64,000 nucleotides of DNA from Stutzerimonas urumqiensis. Lineage in GTDB: Bacteria > Pseudomonadota > Gammaproteobacteria > Pseudomonadales > Pseudomonadaceae. Of the stretch, positions 9,079 through 21,022 are shown in pieces. The translations under genes and the position numbers were made by a program. Position 1 is the stretch's first letter, and each line of letters begins with the position of its first letter. The notes under the pieces are model-generated. The model was not told where the DNA came from. It saw only the letters and a list, made by a program, of their open reading frames with translations, and did not search any database. The stretch spans positions 124,001 to 188,000 of the forward strand of contig NZ_RBZQ01000002.1 in NCBI RefSeq assembly GCF_003640395.1. Reading direction: 5' to 3'.

Positions 9079-9188
9079 GGGCCCGGTCCTACCCCCGGCA
9101 TAACATCCAAGAACATATGCGCCGGCTCACAAAGCTGGTCGCAAAGCAGGCAACCGATTCTGGAAGCCTTTCCGCCCTGGAGCAAGCC

Positions 9189-11834
<2,646 letters not shown>

Positions 11835-11861
11835 TGCCGCGAGCGAAGAGGAGAACCTATT

Positions 11862-13865
11862 GTGAGTGAGACCATTCGCGTACCCGACATCGGCAGCGGT
11901 GAGGGTGAAGTGATCGAAATCTTCGTGAAGGTCGGCGACCGGATCGAAGCGGACCAGAGCATTCTCACGCTTGAATCCGACAAGGCCAGCATGGAGATAC
12001 CGGCGCCGCGCGCCGGTGTCGTCAAGGCACTGAAAGTGAAACTCGGCGATCGCCTCAAGGAAGGCGACGAGCTGCTCGAGCTGGACAGCGACGCCGGACA
12101 AGCGGACGAGCGCAAGGCCGAAGCCGCCTCCAGCGAGCCTGCTGGCGCCGCCACGGGCGGTCCGGCCGATGAAGCCGAAGCCTCGACACCCCAGGGCGAC
12201 GACGATGCGTCGGCATCCGCCGGCGAAGGCGAGTCGCAGGAGATCAAGGTCCCGGACATCGGCTCGGCCGGCAAGGCCAGCGTGATCGAGGTATCGGTCA
12301 AGCCAGGCGACAGCATTGCCGCCGAGCAATCGCTGATCACCCTGGAGTCCGACAAGGCCAGCATGGAAATCCCCTCGCCCGCCGCTGGCGTGGTCGAGAG
12401 CATCTCCGTCAAGGTGGGCGACGAGGTCGGCACGGGCGATCTGATCCTGGTGCTCAAGGGCGCCGCGCCAGCAACCAAGCGCGAGCCGGCACCCAGCCAG
12501 GCCGCTGCCGCGCCCGCGGCCAAGGAGCAGCTCCAGGAAACCGCCGACGACGCACCGGTTGGTGAAAGCATCGACGAGGTCAAGGTGCCGGACATCGGCT
12601 CCAGCGGCACCGCCAATGTCATCGAGGTGATGGTCAAGCCAGGCGATCGGGTCGAGGCCGAGCAGTCGCTCATCACCCTCGAATCCGACAAGGCCAGCAT
12701 GGAAATTCCGGCACCCAAGGCCGGCGTGGTCGAAAGCGTGTCGATGAAGGTCGGCGACCAGGCCAAGACCGGCGACCTGATCCTGACGCTCAAGGTCGCC
12801 GGCGCTGCGCCAGCCAAGTCTGCCGCCAAGCCAGCGCAGGCCCCGGCCGCTGCGCCGCAGCAAGCCGTCGCACCCAACAAGCAGGGTACGCCGGAAGCCA
12901 AGGTGGCGGCTTCGCCCGCACCGGCCGCCGCGCCAAGCGGGGACGGCAAGAAGGTCCATGCCGGCCCGGCCGTGCGCATGCTCGCGCGCGAACTCGGCGT
13001 CGATCTCGGACAGGTCAGCGGGACCGGACCAAAGGGTCGCATTCTCAAGGAAGACGTGCAGACCCATGTCAAGTCGATGCTGCAGCAAGCGCGGCAGGGC
13101 TCGTCCGGCGCGGCCGGGCCCGGCGGCGTCGGCATTCCGCCGATTCCGGCCGTCGACTTCAGCAAGTTCGGCGAGGTCGAGGAAGTTCCGATGACCCGCC
13201 TGATGCAGGTCGGCGCCGCCAACCTGCACCGCAGCTGGCTGAACGTTCCGCATGTGACGCAGTTCGACCAGGCCGACATCACCGAGCTGGAGGCCTTCCG
13301 CGTGGCGCAGAAGGCGGTGGCGGAGAAGGCGGGCGTCAAGCTCACCGTGCTGCCGCTGCTGCTCAAGGCCTGCGCGCACCTGCTCAAGGAACTGCCGGAG
13401 TTCAATAGCTCGCTGGCACCGAGCGGCAAGGCCGTGATCCGCAAGAAGTACGTCCATGTCGGCTTCGCCGTCGACACGCCGGACGGCCTGCTGGTCCCGG
13501 TGATCCGCAACGTCGATCAGAAAAGCCTGCTGCAGCTGGCGGCCGAAGCGGCGGATCTCGCCGACAAGGCGCGCAACAAGAAGCTCTCGGCCGATGCCAT
13601 GCAGGGCGCCTGCTTCACCATTTCGAGCCTCGGCCACATCGGCGGGACCGGCTTCACGCCGATCGTCAACGCGCCGGAAGTGGCGATTCTCGGGGTGTCG
13701 AAGGCGACCATGCAGCCGGTCTGGGACGGCAAGGCGTTCCAGCCAAGGCTGATGTTGCCGCTGTCGCTGTCGTACGATCACCGGGTGATCAACGGCGCCG
13801 CCGCGGCGCGCTTCACCAAGCGCCTGAGCGAGCTGCTGGCCGACATCCGTACGATGCTCTTGTAA
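11862..13865 (+). CDS. aceF: Dihydrolipoyllysine acetyltransferase AceF (E2) with three lipoyl domains
   Basis: This 667-residue E2 core of pyruvate dehydrogenase moves acetyl groups from E1 to CoA. It has three N-terminal lipoyl domains, each with ESDKASMEIP and lipoyl lysines at about K41, K165 and K277. These are separated by Ala/Pro-rich linkers. Next come a peripheral subunit-binding domain (about residues 366-403) and a catalytic domain ending with SYDHRVINGAAAARF, with histidine about 640. The start is GTG after GAAGAGGAG, 27 bases after aceE. I recall two lipoyl domains in the P. aeruginosa protein and three in E. coli and Azotobacter, so this is the longer type. Confidence 0.95.
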   Translation: MSETIRVPDIGSGEGEVIEIFVKVGDRIEADQSILTLESDKASMEIPAPRAGVVKALKVKLGDRLKEGDELLELDSDAGQADERKAEAASSEPAGAATGGPADEAEASTPQGDDDASASAGEGESQEIKVPDIGSAGKASVIEVSVKPGDSIAAEQSLITLESDKASMEIPSPAAGVVESISVKVGDEVGTGDLILVLKGAAPATKREPAPSQAAAAPAAKEQLQETADDAPVGESIDEVKVPDIGSSGTANVIEVMVKPGDRVEAEQSLITLESDKASMEIPAPKAGVVESVSMKVGDQAKTGDLILTLKVAGAAPAKSAAKPAQAPAAAPQQAVAPNKQGTPEAKVAASPAPAAAPSGDGKKVHAGPAVRMLARELGVDLGQVSGTGPKGRILKEDVQTHVKSMLQQARQGSSGAAGPGGVGIPPIPAVDFSKFGEVEEVPMTRLMQVGAANLHRSWLNVPHVTQFDQADITELEAFRVAQKAVAEKAGVKLTVLPLLLKACAHLLKELPEFNSSLAPSGKAVIRKKYVHVGFAVDTPDGLLVPVIRNVDQKSLLQLAAEAADLADKARNKKLSADAMQGACFTISSLGHIGGTGFTPIVNAPEVAILGVSKATMQPVWDGKAFQPRLMLPLSLSYDHRVINGAAAARFTKRLSELLADIRTMLL

Positions 13866-13882
13866 GCCTTCGATGCGTCATC

Positions 13883-13908
13883 AAGCCCCGCTTCGTGCGG
13901 GGCTTTTT
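13883..13908 (+). terminator. Rho-independent terminator after aceEF
   Basis: The stem AAGCCCCGC / GCGGGGCTT with a TTCGT loop is followed by a T-run (13904-13908). It begins 18 bases after the aceF stop and ends the aceEF transcript. Confidence 0.9.
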
Positions 13909-13948
13909 CATGGTTTGAAAGGCCGCCATGCGGTCACTGACGCCGCTG

Positions 13949-13962
13949 TGCTGACGTCAGCA
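13949..13962. promoter_or_regulatory. Perfect 14-base palindrome upstream of dipA
   Basis: TGCTGACGTCAGCA is a perfect palindrome about 160 bases before the dipA ATG, in the 254-base aceF-dipA gap. It has the size and symmetry of a dimeric regulator site. No regulator is assigned, and chance occurrence cannot be excluded. Confidence 0.35.
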
Positions 13963-14119
13963 AACCGGCTCGTCGGAATGGCTGGCAAAACCCCGCAATC
14001 TCCCGTTTTGCCGGGCGCCGGGCCGCTTGCCAGAGCGGTCCGCATCATGCAACCTTGCCCCACTAATTCCAATGGGCCATCAGTGTGCCGCTCCCCGCTC
14101 ACCTGAAGACGACAGCTTG

Positions 14120-16801
14120 ATGAAAGCGCACCCCGACGCGACGTTACGCGCGGCGACGGACGTCGTTACACAGCTACCGGTGCCATCGCGCCTTGGCATG
14201 CTGCGCTTCGAGCGTCTGAACGAAGCGAGCTGGGCCCTCCTCTATCTCGACCCCGCCTGCGAGCGTTCGCTGGGGCTGCCCGCTGGCGAACTCTGCGCGC
14301 TGATCGGCTCGCCCTACGCCAGCCTGATGGAACCCGAGGCGCGCCACCAGCTGCATGACGTGGTGCAGATGCAGCTGGCCCGCGACGGCCAGTACCAGGT
14401 GCATTACCGCCTGCATACGCCCAACGGCGTGCTCGACATGCTCGAGCTGGGCGAAGCCTTCGTCCAGCACGGGCGCAGCCTGCTGCACGGCTACCTGCTG
14501 GCATACGAGAAGCAGCAGGACTTCGACTACCAGAAGGACCTCCAGGCCCAGAACGCCCGCCTGAAAGCCTCGCTGGAGCTGTACCAGCATTCGCAGGAAG
14601 AACACCTGCAGCACCTGATTCGCTCGCGTGCGCAGCAGAGCCTCATCGTCAGGCTGGCGCGTCATCGGTACAGCGCCGACGATCCGCTGCTCGAGGCCGC
14701 GCAGCTGATCACCCAGGCGGCGAGCGAGGCCTACGACGTCACCAGTGCCAGCGTCTGGCAACTGGACGAGGGCCAGCTACAGGCCGTGACGCTGTATCAC
14801 CGTCCCAGCGACCGCCACAGCGTGCCGGAGACGATCGAGGCGGCGCGCTATCCGGTTTACCTCCAGGCACTGAACAGCGCACGGGTGATCGACGCGCACG
14901 ACGCTCGCCGTGACCCGCGCACCGCCGAACTGGCGCACGATCACCTGCTACCGCGCCAGGTCACCGCCGTGCTTGACGCAGGCGTGCGGATCGGCGGCGA
15001 GGTGGTCGGCGTGCTGCGCCTCGAGCACACCGGCTCGACCCGCACCTGGCACGCCGACGAGATTGCCTTCGCTGGCGAACTCGCCGATCAGTTCGCCCAG
15101 GTCCTGGCCAATCAGCAGCGTCTCAGTGCCACGCACCGGCTGCATCTGTTCCGCCGCGCCGTCGAGCAGAGCGCCAGCGCCTTCCTGCTGGTCGGTCGGA
15201 ACGGATCGCTGGAATACGTCAACCCGAGCTTCACCGCCATCACCCAATACAGCTCGGACGAAGTGCTCGGCAAGTCGCTGGCCGAACTGCCCGCCTGGGA
15301 AGGCCTCGGCGATCTCCTGACCGACGCCCGAAGCGCGCTGGCGACCAGCAACAGCTGGCATGGCGAAGTCCGCAGCCGGCGCAAGAACCTGGAGCCCTAC
15401 TGGGCTCAGCTGACGATATCCAAGGTATTCGCCGAAGACGGGCAGCTCACGCATTACATCGGCATCTACGAAGACATCACGCAGAGCAAGCTGGCGCAGC
15501 AGCGCATCGAGCGGCTGGCCTACACCGACAACCTCACCGGCCTCGGCAATCGCCCCTACTTCATCCGCTCGCTCGAAGAACGCTTCACCGACGCGCAGGT
15601 GCCGGAGATTTCCCTGCTGCTGGTGGACATCGACAACTTCAAGCGCATCAACGACAGCCTCGGTCACCAGACCGGCGACAAATTACTCAGCAGTCTGGCC
15701 CTGCGCTTGCGCAATACGCTGCCGCCCGACAGCACCCTGGCGCGCTTCGCCAGCAACGAGTTCGCGGTCATGCTCGCCGGCATCGGGCTCGAGGCGGGCC
15801 AGGCCCTCGCCAACCAGGTGCTGCGCAGCCTCGAACAGCCGCTGTTCGTCGACAAGCAGCTGATTAGCGTCAGCGGATCGGTAGGCCTGGCCTGTGCGCC
15901 TGCCCATGGCGGCGATCCGCAAACGCTGATGAAGCACGCGGGCCTCGCGCTGCACAAGGCCAAGGCCAACGGCAAGAACCAGATGCAGGTGTTCACCGAG
16001 ACCCTGAATGCCGAGGCCGACTACAAGCTGTTCCTGGAGAACAACCTGCGCCGTGCGTTGACGCAAAACGAGCTGGAGGTCTTCTACCAACCCAAGCTCG
16101 ACCTGCGCACCGGCCAGCTGCAAGGCATGGAGGCGCTGCTGCGCTGGAACCACCCGGACAAGGGCATGATCCGCCCGGATCAGTTCATCGGCGTGGCGGA
16201 AGAGACGGGCCTGATCGTACCGATCGGCAAGTGGGTGGCCCGCCAGGCGTGCCGTATGTGCATGCAGCTCGGCGCGCTCGGCCTTGGGCATCTGCAAGTC
16301 GCCATCAACCTCTCGCCCAAGCAGTTCTCCGATCCCGACCTGGTCGCCTCGATCGCCGCGATCCTGCGCGAGGAGCAACTGCCCCCGGCCCAGCTCGAAC
16401 TGGAGCTGACCGAGAGCCTGCTGCTGGAAGCCACCGAGGACACCCGCCGGCAGCTGCTCGAGCTCAAGGCGCTGGGCGTGACCTTGGCAATGGACGACTT
16501 CGGCACCGGCTACTCGTCGCTCAGCTACCTGAAGAAATTCCCGATCGACGTGATCAAGATCGACCGCAGCTTCATCAAGGACATCCCCGACAGCCAGGAC
16601 GACATGGAGATCACCTCCGCCGTGATCGCGATGGCCCGCAACCTCAAGCTCAAGGTCGTCGCCGAGGGCATCGAAACCTCGCAGCAGCTGTCCTTCCTGC
16701 GGCGCCAGCACTGCGACATCGGCCAGGGCTACCTCTTCGACAAGCCGCTGCCGGGGCGCGAGCTGGTCGACGGCCTGCGCCGCTATCGCCGGCATCAGTA
16801 G
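14120..16801 (+). CDS. dipA: Cyclic-di-GMP phosphodiesterase, PAS-GAF-PAS-GGDEF-EAL (DipA-like)
   Basis: This 893-residue signalling protein has no obvious membrane segment. In order it shows a PAS-like region (about 20-135), a GAF-like domain (about 175-335), a PAS domain (about 343-455), a GGDEF domain (about 465-625) and an EAL domain (about 650-890). The GGDEF active-site motif is degenerate, ASNEF at residues 544-548, so diguanylate cyclase activity is unlikely. The EAL domain is intact: E671-A672-L673 in MEALLRW, then LELTES, MDDFGTGYSSLSYL and EGIET. I infer that it hydrolyses c-di-GMP. P. aeruginosa DipA (biofilm dispersion) has this layout and the same place after aceF. I chose the ATG at 14120 over a TTG at 14027. 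Confidence 0.85.
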   Translation: MKAHPDATLRAATDVVTQLPVPSRLGMLRFERLNEASWALLYLDPACERSLGLPAGELCALIGSPYASLMEPEARHQLHDVVQMQLARDGQYQVHYRLHTPNGVLDMLELGEAFVQHGRSLLHGYLLAYEKQQDFDYQKDLQAQNARLKASLELYQHSQEEHLQHLIRSRAQQSLIVRLARHRYSADDPLLEAAQLITQAASEAYDVTSASVWQLDEGQLQAVTLYHRPSDRHSVPETIEAARYPVYLQALNSARVIDAHDARRDPRTAELAHDHLLPRQVTAVLDAGVRIGGEVVGVLRLEHTGSTRTWHADEIAFAGELADQFAQVLANQQRLSATHRLHLFRRAVEQSASAFLLVGRNGSLEYVNPSFTAITQYSSDEVLGKSLAELPAWEGLGDLLTDARSALATSNSWHGEVRSRRKNLEPYWAQLTISKVFAEDGQLTHYIGIYEDITQSKLAQQRIERLAYTDNLTGLGNRPYFIRSLEERFTDAQVPEISLLLVDIDNFKRINDSLGHQTGDKLLSSLALRLRNTLPPDSTLARFASNEFAVMLAGIGLEAGQALANQVLRSLEQPLFVDKQLISVSGSVGLACAPAHGGDPQTLMKHAGLALHKAKANGKNQMQVFTETLNAEADYKLFLENNLRRALTQNELEVFYQPKLDLRTGQLQGMEALLRWNHPDKGMIRPDQFIGVAEETGLIVPIGKWVARQACRMCMQLGALGLGHLQVAINLSPKQFSDPDLVASIAAILREEQLPPAQLELELTESLLLEATEDTRRQLLELKALGVTLAMDDFGTGYSSLSYLKKFPIDVIKIDRSFIKDIPDSQDDMEITSAVIAMARNLKLKVVAEGIETSQQLSFLRRQHCDIGQGYLFDKPLPGRELVDGLRRYRRHQ

Positions 16802-16876
16802 CCGCACACGGCGGTAGCAGACAACCGCACCGACGCGGCGCAAAATGGCGGCCCGCTGTCATCCACGAGTCAATCG

Positions 16877-17773
16877 ATGGCCACCGCCGACCTGCGCAAG
16901 GGCTACATGCTGGGGCTGCTCGCCTACGGCATCTGGGGCCTGTTCCCGCTGTATTTCAAACTGCTGACCGCCTTCGATCCGATGCTGATCGTGACCCAGC
17001 GCGTCCTCTGGTCCGCGCTGTTCGGTGCGCTCGCGCTGGCCGTGTGGCGCCACCGCGGCTGGTGGCGCGAGCTCATCGACCACCCGCGCCGCATTGGCGT
17101 GCTGGCGGTCAGTGGACTGCTGATCGCCAGCAACTGGCTAATCTACGTCTGGGCGGTGAACAATGACCAGATGGTCGCGGCGAGCCTGGGCTACTACATC
17201 AACCCGCTGGTCAACGTGGTGCTCGGCCTGGTCCTGCTGCGCGAGCGGCTGCGCCGCCTGCAATGGATCGCGGTAGGCCTGGCGGCGCTCGGCGTGCTGC
17301 AGCAATTGATGGCGCTGGGGCAGATTCCCTGGGTGTCGCTCGTGCTGGCGCTGAGCTTCGGCTTCTATGGCCTGCTGCGCAAACAGGCGCCCGTGGCGGC
17401 GCTGCCCGGGCTGGTCGTCGAAACCTGGCTGCTTCTTCCGCTGGCGCTGGGCTGGCTGCTGTTGAGCGGCGACGGCGCCAGTGCCAGCGCCTTCACCCTT
17501 ACGCAGCCGCAGGCGATCTGGCTGATCGCTGCCGGCCCGATCACGCTGGTCCCGCTGCTGTGCTTCAACGCGGCCGCACGCCATTTGCCGTATTCGACGC
17601 TGGGGTTCCTGCAATACATCGCGCCGACGCTGATCCTGCTGCTGGCCGTCGCGGTATTCGACGAGCCCTTCCCGCCGGACAAACTCATCGCCTTCGGCTT
17701 CATCTGGGCCGGTCTGACGGTGTACAGCCTCGACGCCTGGTGGCAGCTCAAGCGCACGCCCGTCGAGATTTAA
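16877..17773 (+). CDS. rarD: EamA-family transporter RarD
   Basis: This 298-residue inner-membrane protein has about ten hydrophobic segments. The start (LLAYGIWGLFPLYFKLL) and the stretch ASNWLIYVWAVNNDQMVAASLGYYINPLVNV are typical of RarD in the drug/metabolite transporter superfamily. RarD was named for chloramphenicol sensitivity in E. coli, but its substrate is not established. It lies 75 bases after dipA, and its stop overlaps the convergent ACT-domain gene by four bases. Confidence 0.9.
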   Translation: MATADLRKGYMLGLLAYGIWGLFPLYFKLLTAFDPMLIVTQRVLWSALFGALALAVWRHRGWWRELIDHPRRIGVLAVSGLLIASNWLIYVWAVNNDQMVAASLGYYINPLVNVVLGLVLLRERLRRLQWIAVGLAALGVLQQLMALGQIPWVSLVLALSFGFYGLLRKQAPVAALPGLVVETWLLLPLALGWLLLSGDGASASAFTLTQPQAIWLIAAGPITLVPLLCFNAAARHLPYSTLGFLQYIAPTLILLLAVAVFDEPFPPDKLIAFGFIWAGLTVYSLDAWWQLKRTPVEI

Positions 17774-18288
17774 TCCTCGGCCTGGAGTTTCAGTTCCACC
17801 ATCAGGTCATCAGCCAAGGCCTCGAGCCGCTGTTGCAAGGTGTCGAGCGGCAGGTCGGCCGGCACCGCCAGGCGCGCCTGGGCCTGGAACAGCAGCTCGC
17901 TGCTCATCGGCGCCGGCACCACTTCGGTATTCAGACGCTCGACGTTCACCCGGTGCTCGGCCAGCAACCGCGTGATGTCGCGCACGATGCCCGGCCGGTC
18001 GTTGCCGACCAGCTCCAGCGTGATCTGCCGCCCTGCCACCGGCTCAGGCGAGCCGCTGGTCGCGACCTGCACCCGAATGCCGTGCACGTCCAGCGCCTCG
18101 AGCGCGGCGACCAGGGCCTGGCTCTGCCCCGGCGCGACGTCGATCCGCAGGATGCCGGCGAACTGGCCGGCCATGCGCGACATGCGGCTCTCCAGCCAGT
18201 TGCCGCCATTGCCGGCGATGGCGTTTGACAAGCGTTCGACGAGACCGGGCTGGTCCGGCGCGATGAGGGTAAGTACCAGATGCTCCAC
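17770..18288 (-). CDS. Two-ACT-domain regulatory protein (GcvR-like)
   Basis: This 172-residue protein is made of two ACT domains (about residues 3-80 and 88-165). Typical starts are visible in LTLIAPDQPGLVERLSNAI and ELVGNDRPGIVRDITRLL. It resembles GcvR, the glycine-cleavage regulator that binds an activator and small ligands, but it is only moderately similar and could sense another amino acid. The start is a GTG at 18288 preceded by TAGGAG with good spacing. It points away from glcB and is convergent with rarD. Confidence 0.75.
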   Translation of the reverse strand: MEHLVLTLIAPDQPGLVERLSNAIAGNGGNWLESRMSRMAGQFAGILRIDVAPGQSQALVAALEALDVHGIRVQVATSGSPEPVAGRQITLELVGNDRPGIVRDITRLLAEHRVNVERLNTEVVPAPMSSELLFQAQARLAVPADLPLDTLQQRLEALADDLMVELKLQAED

Positions 18289-18642
18289 GGGGCGCTCCTA
18301 CTAATGCTGGGCCTGATTGAGTGCTGGGCTAGGTATAGATCAGCCGGAGCCGCCTGGCCACCGGCAGCAGCGCGACCAGGACGAAAGTTTCGTATGCAGC
18401 AAATGCCATTACATGGAACAATATCGGCCGTTTTTGTGGACAACCGTATCCGCGTGACCGGTTTTTAGCTCGCAGTCATCATCAGACTTGCCGACTGCAA
18501 ATTCCGGCGCGCTTCATGTAGTATCCCGCCGCGTGCACTACATAACGGTTTGCGCGTTGTGGCATCCGCCGCAGCCGCGTCCCGGACAGCCCGCGGCCCC
18601 GCCGCCGCTCCCGTTTCCAACGCTCAACAAGTGAGGCAAGTG
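18289..18642. other. 354-base gene-free region upstream of glcB with an inverted repeat
   Basis: This is the shared upstream region of the ACT gene (minus) and glcB (plus). It is more AT-rich in its middle part (about 18370-18520) than the surrounding genes. It holds an inverted repeat, ATGTAGT at 18516-18522 and ACTACAT at 18537-18543, with starts 21 bases apart (two helical turns). The TGTAGT half-site is the same one found in the aceE operators. I could not assign -35 and -10 boxes with acceptable spacing, and no small gene is convincing here. Confidence 0.5.
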
Positions 18643-20820
18643 ATGACTGAGCGCGTTCAAGTCGGTGGCCTGCAGGTCGCCAAGGTCCTGTATGACTTCG
18701 TGACCCAACAAGCCATTCCCGGAACCGGGTTGGACGCCGATGCGTTCTGGGCCGGTGCCGCTCGCCTGATTCACGACCTCGCGCCGAAGAACCGTGCCCT
18801 GCTGGCCAAGCGTGACGAGCTGCAGGCGAAGATCGACGGCTGGCACCAGGCCCGCGCCGGTCAGCCGCACGACGCAGCGGCCTACAAGGCATTCCTGCAG
18901 GAGATCGGCTACCTGCTGCCGCCCGCCGAGGACTTCCAGGCCAGCACCGAGAACGTCGACATCGAGATCGCCGAGATGGCCGGCCCGCAGCTGGTCGTGC
19001 CGATCATGAATGCCCGGTTCGCACTCAACGCGGCCAACGCCCGCTGGGGTTCGCTGTACGACGCGCTCTACGGCACCGACGCCATCCCCGAAGCCGACGG
19101 CGCCACCAAGGGTCCGGGCTACAACGAAATCCGCGGCGCCAAGGTCATCGCCTTTGCCCGCCAGTTCCTCGATCAAGCCGCGCCGCTGGCATCCGGCTCG
19201 CACGCTGACTCGACGAACTACCGCATCGAAGACGGTCGCCTGCTCGTCAGCCTGAAGGACGGCCAGAGCACCGGGCTCAAGCAGCCCGATCAGCTGATCG
19301 GCTTCCAGGGCGACGCCAGCGCGCCCGAGGCCATCCTGCTCAAGCACAACGGCCTGCACTTCGAAATCCAGATCGATCCGACCAGCGCCATCGGCCAGAC
19401 CGACGCGGCCGGCGTCAAGGACGTGCTGATGGAATCGGCGCTGACCACCATCATGGACTGCGAAGACTCGGTCGCCGCGGTCGATGCCGATGACAAGACC
19501 CTCGTCTACCGCAACTGGCTGGGCCTGATGAAAGGCGACCTGGCCGAAACGGTCAGCAAGGGCGGCAGCCAGTTCACCCGCACTATGAACCCGGACCGCG
19601 TCTATACCACCGTGGACGGCGGCGAAGTCACCCTGCACGGCCGCTCGCTGCTGTTCGTGCGCAACGTCGGCCACCTGATGACCAACGACGCCATCCTCGA
19701 CCAGGACGGCAACGAGGTGCCGGAAGGGATCATGGACGGCCTGTTCACCAGCCTGATCGCCCTGCATAACCTCAAGGGCAACTCCCGCCGCGCCAACTCG
19801 CGCACCGGCTCGGTGTACATCGTCAAGCCGAAGATGCACGGCCCCGAGGAAGTCGCCTTCGCCAGCGAGCTGTTCGGTCGCGTGGAAGACGTGCTCGGCC
19901 TGCCGCGCAATACGCTCAAGGTCGGCATCATGGACGAGGAGCGCCGCACCAGCCTCAACCTCAAGGCCTGCATCCGGGAAGCGCGCGAGCGCGTGGTGTT
20001 CATCAACACTGGCTTCCTCGACCGCACCGGCGATGAAATCCACACCTCTATGGAAGCCGGCCCGGTCGTGCGCAAGGCCGCCATGAAAGGCGAGAAGTGG
20101 ATCGGTGCCTACGAGAACAACAACGTCGACGTCGGCCTGGCCTGCGGCCTGAAGGGCCGCGCCCAGATCGGCAAGGGCATGTGGGCGATGCCGGACCTGA
20201 TGGCCGCCATGCTCGAACAGAAGCTCGGCCACCCCATGAGCGGCGCCAACACCGCCTGGGTCCCCTCGCCGACCGCCGCCACCCTGCACGCGCTGCACTA
20301 CCATCAGGTCGACGTGTTCGCCCGCCAGGACGAACTGGCCGCACGCGCGCCGGCCTCGGTCGACGACATCCTGACCCTCCCGCTCGCCCCGAACACCGAC
20401 TGGAGCGCCGAAGAAATCCAGCATGAACTGGACAACAACGCCCAGGGCATCCTCGGCTACGTGGTGCGCTGGATCGACCAGGGCGTCGGCTGCTCGAAGG
20501 TGCCGGACATCAACGACGTCGGCCTGATGGAAGACCGCGCCACCCTGCGCATCTCCAGCCAGCACATCGCCAACTGGCTGCGCCACGGCGTGGTGACGCC
20601 GGAGATGGTGATGGAAGCGCTCAAGCGCATGGCGGTGATCGTCGACCGGCAGAACGAGCATGACCCGCTCTATCGCCCGATGGCCGAGAACTACGACGAC
20701 AACGTCGCCTTCCAGGCCGCGCTGGAGCTGGTATTCGAAGGCGCCAGGCAGCCCAACGGCTACACCGAGCCGGTGCTGCATCGCCGCCGCCGGGAGTTCA
20801 AGGCCCGCAACGGCCTCTGA
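18643..20820 (+). CDS. glcB: Malate synthase G
   Basis: This 725-residue cytoplasmic enzyme condenses acetyl-CoA with glyoxylate to give malate in the glyoxylate and glycolate pathways. Length and sequence match the monomeric G isoform, for example [38 protein letters not shown] and [21 protein letters not shown] chose the ATG at 18643, after GTGAGGCAAG. The frame also opens at 18550, but that adds 31 low-complexity residues. It stands alone, with its own terminator at 20834. Confidence 0.95.
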   Translation: MTERVQVGGLQVAKVLYDFVTQQAIPGTGLDADAFWAGAARLIHDLAPKNRALLAKRDELQAKIDGWHQARAGQPHDAAAYKAFLQEIGYLLPPAEDFQASTENVDIEIAEMAGPQLVVPIMNARFALNAANARWGSLYDALYGTDAIPEADGATKGPGYNEIRGAKVIAFARQFLDQAAPLASGSHADSTNYRIEDGRLLVSLKDGQSTGLKQPDQLIGFQGDASAPEAILLKHNGLHFEIQIDPTSAIGQTDAAGVKDVLMESALTTIMDCEDSVAAVDADDKTLVYRNWLGLMKGDLAETVSKGGSQFTRTMNPDRVYTTVDGGEVTLHGRSLLFVRNVGHLMTNDAILDQDGNEVPEGIMDGLFTSLIALHNLKGNSRRANSRTGSVYIVKPKMHGPEEVAFASELFGRVEDVLGLPRNTLKVGIMDEERRTSLNLKACIREARERVVFINTGFLDRTGDEIHTSMEAGPVVRKAAMKGEKWIGAYENNNVDVGLACGLKGRAQIGKGMWAMPDLMAAMLEQKLGHPMSGANTAWVPSPTAATLHALHYHQVDVFARQDELAARAPASVDDILTLPLAPNTDWSAEEIQHELDNNAQGILGYVVRWIDQGVGCSKVPDINDVGLMEDRATLRISSQHIANWLRHGVVTPEMVMEALKRMAVIVDRQNEHDPLYRPMAENYDDNVAFQAALELVFEGARQPNGYTEPVLHRRRREFKARNGL

Positions 20821-20833
20821 TCGTCTCGCGAAC

Positions 20834-20865
20834 AGGCCGCCCGTTCCTGCGGGCGGCCTTTTTTT
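20834..20865 (+). terminator. Rho-independent terminator after glcB
   Basis: A perfect ten-base stem, AGGCCGCCCG / CGGGCGGCCT, with a six-base loop is followed by seven T residues. It starts 14 bases after the glcB stop. Confidence 0.93.
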
Positions 20866-21022
20866 CGCCTCGAATCAACCGTTTGTCATGTTTTGTAAAA
20901 CGCCCTCAAGGCGCCACGAGGCACGCCGATAACCACTTCACGCACGGGCATCCGCCCGCCGTGTAGCCGATGGATGCACCGGCCGATCTCACCGCCGAGG
21001 CACCGTAGTCATTGGGGTTTCC

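Noticed and set aside
14027-14119. Upstream TTG start for dipA
   Set aside because: The extra 31 residues have no family similarity, and the ATG at 14120 gives the expected length.
18538-20781. 747-codon open frame antisense to glcB
   Set aside because: It covers exactly the glcB coding span, and its composition is that of a mirrored gene.
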